From NCBI GenBank assembly GCA_023667165.1, contig JAMPAO010000016.1:1-31631 (forward strand): 31,631 nucleotides of DNA. Reading direction: 5' to 3'. The notes under the pieces were generated by a model. That model saw only the letters and a list, made by a program, of their open reading frames with translations, did no database searches and was not told where the DNA came from. The stretch's first letter is position 1, and each line of letters begins with the position of its first letter. Positions 15,599 to 23,086 of the stretch are shown piece after piece. Both the position numbers and the translations under genes were made by a program. The DNA comes from Ruminococcus sp. GTDB lineage: Bacteria > Bacillota > Clostridia > Oscillospirales > Ruminococcaceae.

Positions 15599-16533
15599 GT
15601 TTTTTTGCCCTCCTTTTTTACAGCTCCCGCCGGAACGGTAAGACAAAGCTTATCTATATAGGGTGTAAGGAGATTCATCAGCAGTATCGAGAACGACACG
15701 CCCTCGGGATAATTTCCGAACTGCCTTACGGCGAAGGTGATAATCCCGCAGCCTATGCCGAAGATCAGCTTGCCCGTACCGGTAAGGGGCGTGGTGGCAT
15801 AATCCGTCGCCATGAAAAAGGCTCCCAGCAGAAGTCCTCCCGACAATACGGCATACAGCGGGTCATTGCCCGAAAGAAAGGTAAGAAGAGCCGTTGTGCC
15901 GATAAAAGCAAAGGGGGCGTGAGGTGTGATGATCCCGGTAAATATAAGAAAAAGTCCGCCTATGATAAGAGCGGCGGCGCAGGTTTCCCCTATACAGCCG
16001 CCGGTGACTCCAAGGAACAGGGACATATAATCGGCGTTTCCGGAAACAAGAGGGGTAGCGCCCGTTACGGCGTCGGCAGAGGCGTTTTTATAATAAAACG
16101 GCTCGCTCCAGGACGACATCTGCGCCGTAAAGGAGAGCATCAGCACTATCCTGCCGAAAATGGCGGGATTGGCAAAGTTCTGTCCTATTCCACCGAAAAG
16201 CTGCTTGGCTACGGCTATTGCCGCAAACGCTCCCACTATGCCGTACAGAGGGTTTATCTCCGGCGGCAGATTCATTCCCAGAAGAAGTCCCGTTACCGCC
16301 GCCGACAGGTCGGAAACCGTTTGGGGACGCTTCATTATTTTTCTGAGAATAAACTCGAAAAATACCGCCGACGCGGTACAAACAGCCAAATTCAAAAGTG
16401 CCTTACCCCCGAATATCACTGTTCCCGCTATACAGGCGGGAAGCAGGGCTGTCAGCACAAGCAGCATTATCCTGCGTGTGCTTGACGCGCCGTCGTGTAT
16501 ATGCGGCGAGGGTGAAACGGTCAGGTCGTTCAC
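15595..16533 (-). CDS. rnfD: Rnf complex membrane subunit RnfD (covalent FMN)
   Basis: A 312-residue membrane protein with about nine or ten predicted helices, of the NqrB/RnfD family. It carries the covalent FMN site DAVTGATPL, with TGAT at 157-160, and conserved GGIGQNFANPAIFGR, which lines the quinone-like or flavin pocket in relatives. The start codon is GTG: an ATG a few bases upstream is out of frame, and AAAGGA lies upstream. It ends in an ATGA overlap with rnfG. The 66 bases separating it from rnfC hold a small hairpin, the only notable gap inside the rnf core. Confidence 0.93.
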   Translation of the reverse strand: MNDLTVSPSPHIHDGASSTRRIMLLVLTALLPACIAGTVIFGGKALLNLAVCTASAVFFEFILRKIMKRPQTVSDLSAAVTGLLLGMNLPPEINPLYGIVGAFAAIAVAKQLFGGIGQNFANPAIFGRIVLMLSFTAQMSSWSEPFYYKNASADAVTGATPLVSGNADYMSLFLGVTGGCIGETCAAALIIGGLFLIFTGIITPHAPFAFIGTTALLTFLSGNDPLYAVLSGGLLLGAFFMATDYATTPLTGTGKLIFGIGCGIITFAVRQFGNYPEGVSFSILLMNLLTPYIDKLCLTVPAGAVKKEGKKT

Positions 16534-16563
16534 TTGGTATCATATCCTTTCGTTTCGTCAGTT

Positions 16564-16585
16564 CTGTCCGGAAAACTGCGGACAG
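16564..16585 (-). other. Intercistronic hairpin between rnfC and rnfD
   Basis: CTGTCCG and CGGACAG make a perfect seven-base stem with an eight-base loop in the 66-base rnfC-rnfD spacer. There is no T-run, so a role in mRNA processing or in setting subunit ratio is more likely than termination. Confidence 0.45.
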
Positions 16586-16599
16586 GTCTGTTATATAAA

Positions 16600-17913
16600 C
16601 TATTTAACGGCGTTTGCTTTCTTTTTCAGCTCTTCGGCGGCAAACGCCTTGGCAAGACGGTTTTTCTCCGCAAGCCGCCTGTTTGCGGGACAGACGTATG
16701 TGCAGCAGCCGCAGTTAATGCACAGATTTATTTTAAGCTGTGCAAGCTCGTCTGCGTTTTTTGTATCGTAAGCGCTTTCAAGGAGCACGGGCATGAGCTT
16801 TACGGGGCAAGCTCTTATACATCTTCCGCAGCGTATACAGGCGGTCGTCGTTACGGAGCGGGGTTTTCTGAAAGCAAGGAAAGCGTTATTGCCCTTAGTC
16901 ACCGTCTGATCATGTCCCGATACGGGAAAACCCATCATGGGACCGCCGAACAGGAGCTGCTCCGCATCCTCCGCTCCGCAGAATTCCGTTATCTCGGAAA
17001 CGGCGGTGCCGATAAGAACGCGGTAATTGCCCTTATTCTTTTTCACGGCATCTCCGTCTACGGTAAGGCGTTTGCTTATAAGCGGCATTCCGGTGCGGAC
17101 ATACTGCTCGATAAAGGCGGCGGTGGAAACATTAAGCACCAATACGCCTTGATTTGCGGGCAGCTCGCCCTCGGCGACCGTTCTGCCCGTCAGAGAATAT
17201 ATCAGCACCTTTTCCGCTCCCTGCGGATAGAGAGAGGGAAGAGAAACCACTGTGATATCTGTATCACCTGCGGTGCGTTTTTTCATATCGGCTATGGCTG
17301 CCGGCTTGTTTTCCTCTATACCTATTATACAGGAGGGTATCTCAAGATATTTCATCACAAGCCTTATGCCGCCGAGAACGCCCTCGGGATTTTCCGTAAA
17401 TTCACGGTAGTCGGACGTGATGTAAGGCTCGCACTCCGCGCCGTTTATCACAAGGGTATCGATGGGCGTTTTCCGAGGGTCGAAGCTCAATTTTACGTGG
17501 GTCGGGAAAGCGGCTCCTCCCAAGCCGCAGCAGCCGCTTTCCCGCACGGCTTCCGTAAAGCTCTTTCTGTCTGCGACCGCCGGAGGCTTTATATCGCCGC
17601 ATACCGTCTGATTGCCGTCTGTTTCTATGACGACGGCTTTGCAGACGCCGCCCCCCGGCATTCGGATATCCTTTATCTCCGATACCTTTCCCGACGCGGG
17701 AGAATGGACGGGAACGGACATGAATTTATCGCTGCCGCCTATTTTTTCGCCGACCTTTACCTCGTCACCCTTTTTGACAAGAGGCTCGCAGGGAGCGCCC
17801 ATGGTCTGGGACATGGACACGGTCAGCACGGAAGGGAGCGGAAAATCCTCCGTAGGGGAATTTTCCGTTGATTTGTTGTGACGCAGCTTTATTCCTCCCA
17901 ATTTTTTTCGCAT
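16600..17913 (-). CDS. rnfC: Rnf complex subunit RnfC (NADH/FMN-binding, two [4Fe-4S])
   Basis: RnfC is the cytoplasmic subunit that reduces NAD+. The 437 residues contain an N-terminal barrel-sandwich domain (VKKGDEVKVGEKIG, VHSPASGKV), the Rossmann-like NADH and FMN region with GLGGAAFPTHVKL and INGAECEPYITSDYRE, a SLBB segment, and two ferredoxin motifs: CIRCGRCIRACP and CINCGCCTYVCP. The start follows the gx stop directly (TAAATG) with AAAGGA upstream. Length and order are typical. It begins the Rnf core of the operon. Confidence 0.96.
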   Translation of the reverse strand: MRKKLGGIKLRHNKSTENSPTEDFPLPSVLTVSMSQTMGAPCEPLVKKGDEVKVGEKIGGSDKFMSVPVHSPASGKVSEIKDIRMPGGGVCKAVVIETDGNQTVCGDIKPPAVADRKSFTEAVRESGCCGLGGAAFPTHVKLSFDPRKTPIDTLVINGAECEPYITSDYREFTENPEGVLGGIRLVMKYLEIPSCIIGIEENKPAAIADMKKRTAGDTDITVVSLPSLYPQGAEKVLIYSLTGRTVAEGELPANQGVLVLNVSTAAFIEQYVRTGMPLISKRLTVDGDAVKKNKGNYRVLIGTAVSEITEFCGAEDAEQLLFGGPMMGFPVSGHDQTVTKGNNAFLAFRKPRSVTTTACIRCGRCIRACPVKLMPVLLESAYDTKNADELAQLKINLCINCGCCTYVCPANRRLAEKNRLAKAFAAEELKKKANAVK

Positions 17914-18432
17914 TTATTTCAGGTCCTTTCCAAAAATATTTTTTTCGCTTTTAAGTACGGCTTCCGCGACGGTACCCGTAAGAAATCCTGCCGCTATGGA
18001 GGCGGGTATCAGCACGGGAGCGTAATAAAGAGTATATACGCTGCCTGTGTAAACGCAGGAAACCGCAAGCTGACCTATAATATGACAAACAGCGGACATT
18101 ATGCAGGAAAATTTATACGATCGGCGGCACGCCTTTATCAGAACCGCCGCGCAGACAAACGAAAGCAGACCTCCCGCAAAAGACATGATCCCCGCCGACG
18201 CTCCCCTTGTGAGAAAGACGAAAAAGGAACGCATGACGGACAATGCTCCTGCCTGCGGTATGCCGTATTTTACAAGGATAACGATAATGGGGATATTGGC
18301 AAGTCCGAGCCTTATTCCCACGGCGGGCAGAGCCGAGGATATCATGCTGTCAACTGCGGACAATGCAGCCGTAAGGGAAAGAAAAACTCCCATTACGGCT
18401 GCATACTCCGATTTTTTGCTCCGTACGTTCAT
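17914..18432 (-). CDS. Gx transporter family membrane protein (HepT-like)
   Basis: A 172-residue membrane protein with five or so predicted helices. The segment GIRLGLANIPIIVILVKYG is the mark of the group annotated as Gx transporter or heptaprenyl diphosphate synthase component I, which is related to ECF-type S-components. It is commonly found next to NusG-II and apbE genes at the head of clostridial rnf operons. Its substrate is not known to me; supply of a flavin or quinone-related cofactor to the complex is only a guess. Start overlaps the previous gene by four bases; the stop abuts the rnfC start. Confidence 0.85.
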   Translation of the reverse strand: MNVRSKKSEYAAVMGVFLSLTAALSAVDSMISSALPAVGIRLGLANIPIIVILVKYGIPQAGALSVMRSFFVFLTRGASAGIMSFAGGLLSFVCAAVLIKACRRSYKFSCIMSAVCHIIGQLAVSCVYTGSVYTLYYAPVLIPASIAAGFLTGTVAEAVLKSEKNIFGKDLK

Positions 18433-18770
18433 TGCTGTTCACCGCCCTCTACGACTGCCGCCGCTTTATTCGGCATACACACCGCCGCCGCTCCCTCATA
18501 TTTAATAAGTCCCTGCTTTACGCACAGCTTGTCCGGACAATCCGACCGAACCACCCTTACGCCGCCGTCTGCGATCTCAAAAACCATATCCGGAAGCTCG
18601 GGAACGGTAAATTCGCCCTCCTCCGTAATATCACGGCGGCAGACCGGACTGCCGTTACAGTATATCACCGCCGTTTTGGGCGGAGCCTTCGGAGAGAGAG
18701 CCGAAACGGCGCACAATGCGGCGCACACCGCCGCAACTGCGGCTACGGTCAGTATCTCGCTTTTGCTCAT
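18429..18770 (-). CDS. NusG domain II-containing membrane-anchored protein
   Basis: 113 residues: one N-terminal hydrophobic helix (about 5-26), then a small beta domain with SDCPDKLCVKQGLI and VCMPNKAAAVV. The CPDKxCVxxG...CxPNK pattern is diagnostic of the NusG-II family. The three cysteines are outside the membrane in the predicted topology and may be redox-active or bind metal. It overlaps its neighbours by four bases on both sides, so it is translationally coupled to apbE and gx. This trio recurs with Rnf in Clostridia, but the job of the NusG-II protein is unknown. Confidence 0.9.
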   Translation of the reverse strand: MSKSEILTVAAVAAVCAALCAVSALSPKAPPKTAVIYCNGSPVCRRDITEEGEFTVPELPDMVFEIADGGVRVVRSDCPDKLCVKQGLIKYEGAAAVCMPNKAAAVVEGGEQQ

Positions 18771-19783
18771 GACGCGTCACCGTCCGGAACGACAAATCTA
18801 ACCTCTCCGTATGTTATGACCCTGCCCTCCTCGGTTATTGCCGCTATGCCGAATGACGGGTAAAGCAGGGCGCACTTTTCCGCATATTCTCCGAGATGCT
18901 CGCTGCCCCCTATGAAAAGCAGGGTCGCAAGCAGATCGGAAACAATGCCGTTTCCGCTTTCGCAGGGCAGGATCACCGTTACGGAAGCAATATCGGTTTT
19001 TACGGGATATCCCGTTTGTATATCCATTATATGGGAATATATTTCTCCATCGTATTCAAAATAACGCTCATAGCCGCCGCCTGTGGAAATAAAGGCGTTT
19101 TCCGTGGACACCGTAAGCTCGTTTGTGAAGGTGGGGTCAACTATTCGGGTCTTGAAGCTGCGCCCGCTTTTGCTGTACAAAAGGGCGGAGGAGGAGCATG
19201 AAAAGATAAGCTCGTCGGTATCCGCGCTTTCGGCAGCCGTTTCAAGCGCCAGATCGCAGACGTAACCCTTGCCTCCCGATCCCAGATCGATAAGGGTATT
19301 TTCCGGGATATCTCCGTTGTAATCGGAGGCGTTTCTCACCCTTTCAAGAGCCGCTGCTATATCGGCTTCACGGGGAACGGCGGGCGATTCCGAATTTACC
19401 GCCCACAGAGATGTAAGGCTGCCGCAGAACGGTGTGACTCCCCTGCCGAAATTCTCTTCAAATCGGGCGTATCCCTCAAGGACGTTTTTTACATGAGGAT
19501 ATTTTTCGGCGGAATACTCTTCTCCGCGGTTAAGACGGTACACCGAAGCGGCGGCGTCATAAGCGGAAAGCTCTCCGCTTGTTTCACTGATTATCTGCCT
19601 GAGCCTGTCCTCAAGCAAGCTGTCGGAGGATACGGCTTTTACGGTCACGGCGGTATCAAAATAAAAGCCGCCGAAGCTTATCTCTCCCCTGTCAGCGGAC
19701 TGCTTATTATAACGGACCGCGGCTATGACTGCCGAGGTCGTTATCAGAACGGTCAATACTGCTGCTGCCGCTTTTTTTGACAT
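18767..19783 (-). CDS. apbE: FAD:protein FMN transferase ApbE
   Basis: ApbE (Ftp) uses FAD to attach FMN through a phosphoester to Thr or Ser of target proteins such as RnfG and RnfD. The 338 residues have an N-terminal anchor helix (about 5-24, no lipobox Cys), FGGFYFDTAVTV, DLGSGGKGYVCD near 166-177, ISTGGGYERYF, and the Mg-binding HIMDIQTGYPV at 251-261. All core motifs are present, with DLGSGGKGY in place of the more usual DLGGIAKGY. It heads the operon, 33 bases after a perfect-spaced promoter -10, with GGGAGGA upstream. Its position strongly implies that it matures the Rnf flavoproteins. Confidence 0.95.
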   Translation of the reverse strand: MSKKAAAAVLTVLITTSAVIAAVRYNKQSADRGEISFGGFYFDTAVTVKAVSSDSLLEDRLRQIISETSGELSAYDAAASVYRLNRGEEYSAEKYPHVKNVLEGYARFEENFGRGVTPFCGSLTSLWAVNSESPAVPREADIAAALERVRNASDYNGDIPENTLIDLGSGGKGYVCDLALETAAESADTDELIFSCSSSALLYSKSGRSFKTRIVDPTFTNELTVSTENAFISTGGGYERYFEYDGEIYSHIMDIQTGYPVKTDIASVTVILPCESGNGIVSDLLATLLFIGGSEHLGEYAEKCALLYPSFGIAAITEEGRVITYGEVRFVVPDGDAS

Positions 19784-19816
19784 GAGATCCTCCCGTTACT
19801 GTCAAATTTTACAATT

Positions 19817-19845
19817 ATTATAGCACAGCGGACAAAAAAAGTCAA
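19817..19845 (-). promoter_or_regulatory. Sigma-A promoter of the apbE-rnf operon
   Basis: On the minus strand TTGACT (19840-19845) and TATAAT (19817-19822) are 17 bases apart. It is the only strong promoter seen ahead of the nine-gene operon. Confidence 0.85.
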
Positions 19846-19875
19846 CGTTTTTTATGAACTTTTTGTAAAAATTAA

Positions 19876-19910
19876 CGAGCCTCGGGAATGTATCATATCC
19901 CTGCGGCTCG
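19876..19910 (-). terminator. Terminator of the GntR-ABC transporter operon
   Basis: CGAGCC pairs with GGCTCG and, after a small internal loop, GGGA with TCCC. On the minus strand the hairpin is followed by TTAATTTTTAC, a fair T-run. It separates the ABC operon from the rnf promoter. The rest of the 216-base gap holds only a weaker 7-bp inverted repeat (GGTAAAA/TTTTACC). Confidence 0.65.
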
Positions 19911-19999
19911 CTGTAAGAGGTAAAATATTCCGATAATTTATTTTTACCTGCTTATCCTCCTCATTATTCTCTCTGAATTATTTCCGGACCGGCGCGGTA

Positions 20000-20722
20000 T
20001 CATATATAATCCTCCGCGCCTTTCATATACAAATCACAGGAAATTTTATAGGATATCACATAAAACAGCGCGGTAAAAAGCGCCGTCAGTACAAGCGTTA
20101 ATACGACCGATCCTGTCATCGGCGGAATATGAGCCAACGCCCCCAGCACCGCGAAAAATCCCCTGCCGCCCTCAGCAAAGGGATTATCGGCAAAAAGAAT
20201 GATCTCGAATATTATAAGCGTTATCGCCATCATCACGGCGGTCTTGACGTTTCCCCCCGCCTTGCTGCCGAACCTTACTATAAAAGGGAATTCCACGGCG
20301 TTTACAAGCAGCATAACGCACATCATAACAACGGCTGAAAGAAAGTTTACCGAATATCCCTTTAAAGAGGATACCACGGAAAGTATGCCGCACAGAAGCA
20401 GCAAAGTCAGATAGATAAGAAATACAAAGACGTATTTTGCAAGGATATGCCCCTCATGGGTCAGCGGAGTGGACTCGATGAAGTACGCCCATTTTTTTAT
20501 TTCGTCCGTTTCAAACACCGACGCCGTCATCATGCCCATAACAAGGAACATCAGCATAAAAACAACGGAACCCATGAGAGGTATCAGCTCCGCTGCCTCC
20601 TCGGGAACGCCGGACATAAGCTGCGGGAAAATAATAATGCAGGACATCAGCAGCTCCCCCGCCAGCATGAACAGCAGGCTTTTTTTGTTTATAACTATTT
20701 CCTTGTATAAAAGTCCTCCCAT
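20000..20722 (-). CDS. ABC-2 type transporter permease (second)
   Basis: 240 residues with six predicted membrane helices, starting MGGLLYKEIVINKKSLLF. The DEIKKWAYFIESTPLTHEGHILAKY segment is typical of the ABC2_membrane_5 permeases found with YtrA-type regulators. The start shares one base with the preceding stop (TGATG), so it is coupled to the first permease. It is the last gene of the operon. Substrate unknown; in related systems these transporters respond to cell-wall antibiotics or export small peptides and lipids. Confidence 0.85.
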   Translation of the reverse strand: MGGLLYKEIVINKKSLLFMLAGELLMSCIIIFPQLMSGVPEEAAELIPLMGSVVFMLMFLVMGMMTASVFETDEIKKWAYFIESTPLTHEGHILAKYVFVFLIYLTLLLLCGILSVVSSLKGYSVNFLSAVVMMCVMLLVNAVEFPFIVRFGSKAGGNVKTAVMMAITLIIFEIILFADNPFAEGGRGFFAVLGALAHIPPMTGSVVLTLVLTALFTALFYVISYKISCDLYMKGAEDYI

Positions 20723-21486
20723 CAGTTCTCTCTCCTTTCAAGCCGCTTTGCAAACAGGAAATATCCCGCCGCAATGACAGCCGCCAGTATCAGCGGCGCG
20801 AAAATGAACGCAGTATCCCGAAGCTGCGCCAGTTTTTGGGGCATTACCGCCGATATGAATCCGTTGAGTTCCTCCTCGGTCATGTTTGTTATTTTACCGA
20901 AAATGCCGTCATTGCCCGACATAAATATTACGTTTGCAAGCACGCATACAGCCGCCGTTATGCCGAACAGCCTTGCCGATACCGCCTGCGGATCCTTATA
21001 TTTGAGCGTTAAAACGCCGGAAATCTCGGACAAAAATATAAAAAGCAGAGTAATCAAAGTTATTGTTTTGATAACGTTCAGACCGAAAGGCTTGTGCATC
21101 AAAACGTACAGCACTGCGGTGCTTATAAGGGAGATCACCCATGAAACCGCTCCCAATGCCGCCGGCATAAACGCCCTTACCGCCGCCGCCTTTTTAGCCG
21201 AAACGGGCAGGGTATATTCAAATCTGTCCCAATGGCATTTTGCGTCGCTCTGCACGGTATCGCCCGCATTCATGACGCTTGCACAGAGCATTGCCGACGC
21301 CGCATATGCAAACAGCGAAAGATCGTCGGCTGTAACGATATCTCCTCCGGAAAGAGTTCCGAAGTCCAGACTCAGACAGGCGGACGCCGCAATTATATAG
21401 AAAAACAGCCATACAACAAGTCCCGACAGCACCGTTTTCCTTCTCAAACGCAAAGTCTTGTAAACAAGCGCTTTTACAGCATTCAT
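20722..21486 (-). CDS. ABC-2 type transporter permease (first)
   Basis: 254 residues with six predicted helices and a large charged N-terminal stretch (VYKTLRLRRKTVLSG). A short motif CHWDRFEYTLPVSAKKAAAVRA resembles the coupling-helix region of ABC-2 permeases in GntR-linked systems. I set the start at the ATG at 21486, which overlaps the ATPase stop (TAATG) and has AAGGAG eight bases upstream; a GTG nine bases earlier is too close to that site. It pairs with the second permease to form the membrane part of the exporter. Confidence 0.85.
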   Translation of the reverse strand: MNAVKALVYKTLRLRRKTVLSGLVVWLFFYIIAASACLSLDFGTLSGGDIVTADDLSLFAYAASAMLCASVMNAGDTVQSDAKCHWDRFEYTLPVSAKKAAAVRAFMPAALGAVSWVISLISTAVLYVLMHKPFGLNVIKTITLITLLFIFLSEISGVLTLKYKDPQAVSARLFGITAAVCVLANVIFMSGNDGIFGKITNMTEEELNGFISAVMPQKLAQLRDTAFIFAPLILAAVIAAGYFLFAKRLERREN

Positions 21487-22364
21487 TACCGCCACTCCTT
21501 TTTCGGTGAATTGACATAGAAAAGCATTATCTCCTCAAGGGACGCTTTGTCCATAACAAGTCCGCTGTATTTTTTTGCGCACTCATCTTTGTTTCCCACC
21601 ATGACCTCGGCTCCGAAATCAGTAAGCCGCGCGCTGACGATATCCTCGGGGGATATCTCCCCGTAATCCGATTTGGCGCATTTTATTATGCCGTGGCTTT
21701 CGGCGATATCATCCTTGTAACCGGTAAGTAAAATTCTTCCCTTGTCGATAAAGGTAACGCTGTCGGCTATTTTTTCAAGGTCGGAGGTAATGTGGGAGGA
21801 CATAAGGATACTGTTGTTTTCATCCTGTATGTATTCGAGGAAAATATCCAGTATCTCGTTTCTGACAACAGGATCAAGTCCGGTCGTCGCCTCGTCCATT
21901 ATCAGCAGCTCCGCCTTGTGGGACAGTGCGCAGGCTATTTGCAGCTTCATTTTCATGCCCTTTGACAGCTTGCCTATCTTCTTTCTGCGGGGCAGGCAGA
22001 ATCGGTCAAGATAACCGTAAAAAACGCTTTTATCCCAGTTTTTATAAATATTGCCCAGAATAACGCAGATGTTTTCGGCGTTAAATTCGTCGTGAAAGGG
22101 CAGCTCGTCGAAAACTGCGGCAATACGTTCCTTTATTTCTATTTCGTCCTCGATGTTGTCCATTCCCAGCACCCTGATATTTCCCTCGTCCGGCTTGATG
22201 ATATTGAGTATAGCTTTGACCGTTGTGGTCTTGCCTGCGCCGTTCTGACCGATAAATCCCATAATGCCGCCCTTTGCCGCATTAAAGGAAACATTATCCA
22301 GCGTAAAGCCGTCAAACCGCTTGGTAACTCCGTTTACTTCCACGGCGTTTTCAAAATTGCTCAT
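21486..22364 (-). CDS. ABC transporter ATP-binding protein
   Basis: 292 residues. Walker A GQNGAGKTT near 40-48, the Q-loop region with PFHDEFNAEN, signature LSKGMKMKLQIA, Walker B LLIMDEATTGLDP and the switch SSHITSDLEK are all intact, so it should be active. The C-terminal extension after residue 210 is typical of BcrA/YtrB-type subunits. The start lies 14 bases inside the gntR gene and the end overlaps the first permease, so the four genes form one tightly coupled operon. Confidence 0.93.
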   Translation of the reverse strand: MSNFENAVEVNGVTKRFDGFTLDNVSFNAAKGGIMGFIGQNGAGKTTTVKAILNIIKPDEGNIRVLGMDNIEDEIEIKERIAAVFDELPFHDEFNAENICVILGNIYKNWDKSVFYGYLDRFCLPRRKKIGKLSKGMKMKLQIACALSHKAELLIMDEATTGLDPVVRNEILDIFLEYIQDENNSILMSSHITSDLEKIADSVTFIDKGRILLTGYKDDIAESHGIIKCAKSDYGEISPEDIVSARLTDFGAEVMVGNKDECAKKYSGLVMDKASLEEIMLFYVNSPKKEWR

Positions 22365-22740
22365 CGTCGTTTCCTCCGTAGATCAGACTTAGTATTTCTT
22401 TAAGTTCGTCAAGGGGAACTCCGCAAATACGAGCCTTTTTGCAGGCGCAGGACAGATGCTCATCTATCTGCCTCAGATTTTCCTCACGCACAAGCTGTGC
22501 GTTCTGCGCCTTTACGAAGCTGCCCTTGCCGGTGTAGGATTCGGTGAAACCGTCCCGTTCAAGCTCCTCGTAAGCTCTTTTTGTAGTGATCACGCTTATG
22601 CGGAGCTGCTGCGCCAGAACACGCATTGAGGGAAGAGCGTCCCCTTCCTTTAACGCGCCGCTTAGGATCATAGCCTTTATCTGCGAGTATATCTGCTCAT
22701 AGATAGGCTCTCCCGAGGAATTGCTGATTATTATATCCAT
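22351..22740 (-). CDS. GntR family regulator, YtrA subfamily
   Basis: 129 residues. The winged helix-turn-helix occupies residues 10-78, with PIYEQIYSQIKAMILSGAL, GDALPSMRVLAQQLRIS and TTKRAYEELERDGF, followed by a short helical dimerisation tail rather than a large ligand domain. That small tail defines the YtrA subgroup, which normally represses its own ABC transporter operon and is relieved by envelope-active compounds. A 21-bp palindrome directly over the promoter is the likely operator. GAGG lies six bases before the ATG. Confidence 0.92.
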   Translation of the reverse strand: MDIIISNSSGEPIYEQIYSQIKAMILSGALKEGDALPSMRVLAQQLRISVITTKRAYEELERDGFTESYTGKGSFVKAQNAQLVREENLRQIDEHLSCACKKARICGVPLDELKEILSLIYGGNDDEQF

Positions 22741-22758
22741 GGTACACCTCGTTGAGAT

Positions 22759-22779
22759 TGTATATATACGATATATACA
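22759..22779. promoter_or_regulatory. Candidate operator of the YtrA-type regulator
   Basis: TGTATATAT, a three-base centre (ACG) and ATATATACA make a perfect 21-bp palindrome. It abuts the -10 box and covers the predicted transcription start, where a bound repressor would block initiation. Confidence 0.7.
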
Positions 22780-22807
22780 TTATAATATATTTACACGTAC
22801 TTGTCAA
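22779..22807 (-). promoter_or_regulatory. Consensus sigma-A promoter of the gntR-ABC operon
   Basis: TTGACA (22802-22807) and TATAAT (22779-22784) on the minus strand are exactly 17 bases apart, a perfect consensus. Such a strong promoter fits an operon held down by its own repressor. Confidence 0.88.
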
Positions 22808-22867
22808 GAGTTTTTGGGGATTTTTTCGGGGAAATTACGGAAACGTCCGAAAAACGCATTTTCAAAG

Positions 22868-22888
22868 CTCCGCTTTCAGCAAGCGGAG
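22868..22888. other. Short hairpin between divergent promoters
   Basis: CTCCGCTT and AAGCGGAG form a perfect eight-base stem with a five-base loop in the region separating the gntR and MFS promoters. It has no T-run on the plus strand; its role is unclear. Confidence 0.35.
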
Positions 22889-22962
22889 GATATGCCGCAC
22901 ACGCCGCATTCGGCGGAGGATCGTACCCATCGCTGTACGGCAAATATAAAAATAATTTGAAC

Positions 22963-22990
22963 TTGACAACACAGAAAAACATGGTATAAT
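22963..22990 (+). promoter_or_regulatory. Sigma-A promoter of the MFS transporter
   Basis: TTGACA (22963-22968) and TATAAT (22985-22990) are 16 bases apart. The transcript would have a leader of about 90 bases. Confidence 0.8.
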
Positions 22991-23086
22991 AAAGTCATGA
23001 GGCACGCAGATGATCCAACGGACGTTATAATGGGCAGCGACGGGCATAAAACGGCTTTCGGAGAAACAGATAATCGGAGGGAAAAA

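Noticed and set aside
16534..17871. 445-residue plus-strand open frame opposite rnfC
   Set aside because: RnfC motifs including both ferredoxin sites are on the minus strand; the plus frame is a shadow.
22900..22925. GCCGCATTCGGC mini-palindrome between the gntR and MFS promoters
   Set aside because: Very short stem in GC-rich sequence with no positional relation to either promoter.
22997..23086. N-terminal extension of the MFS transporter
   Set aside because: The extra 30 residues are hydrophilic, begin at the predicted transcription start and lack a ribosome site, whereas the ATG at 23087 has a strong one.
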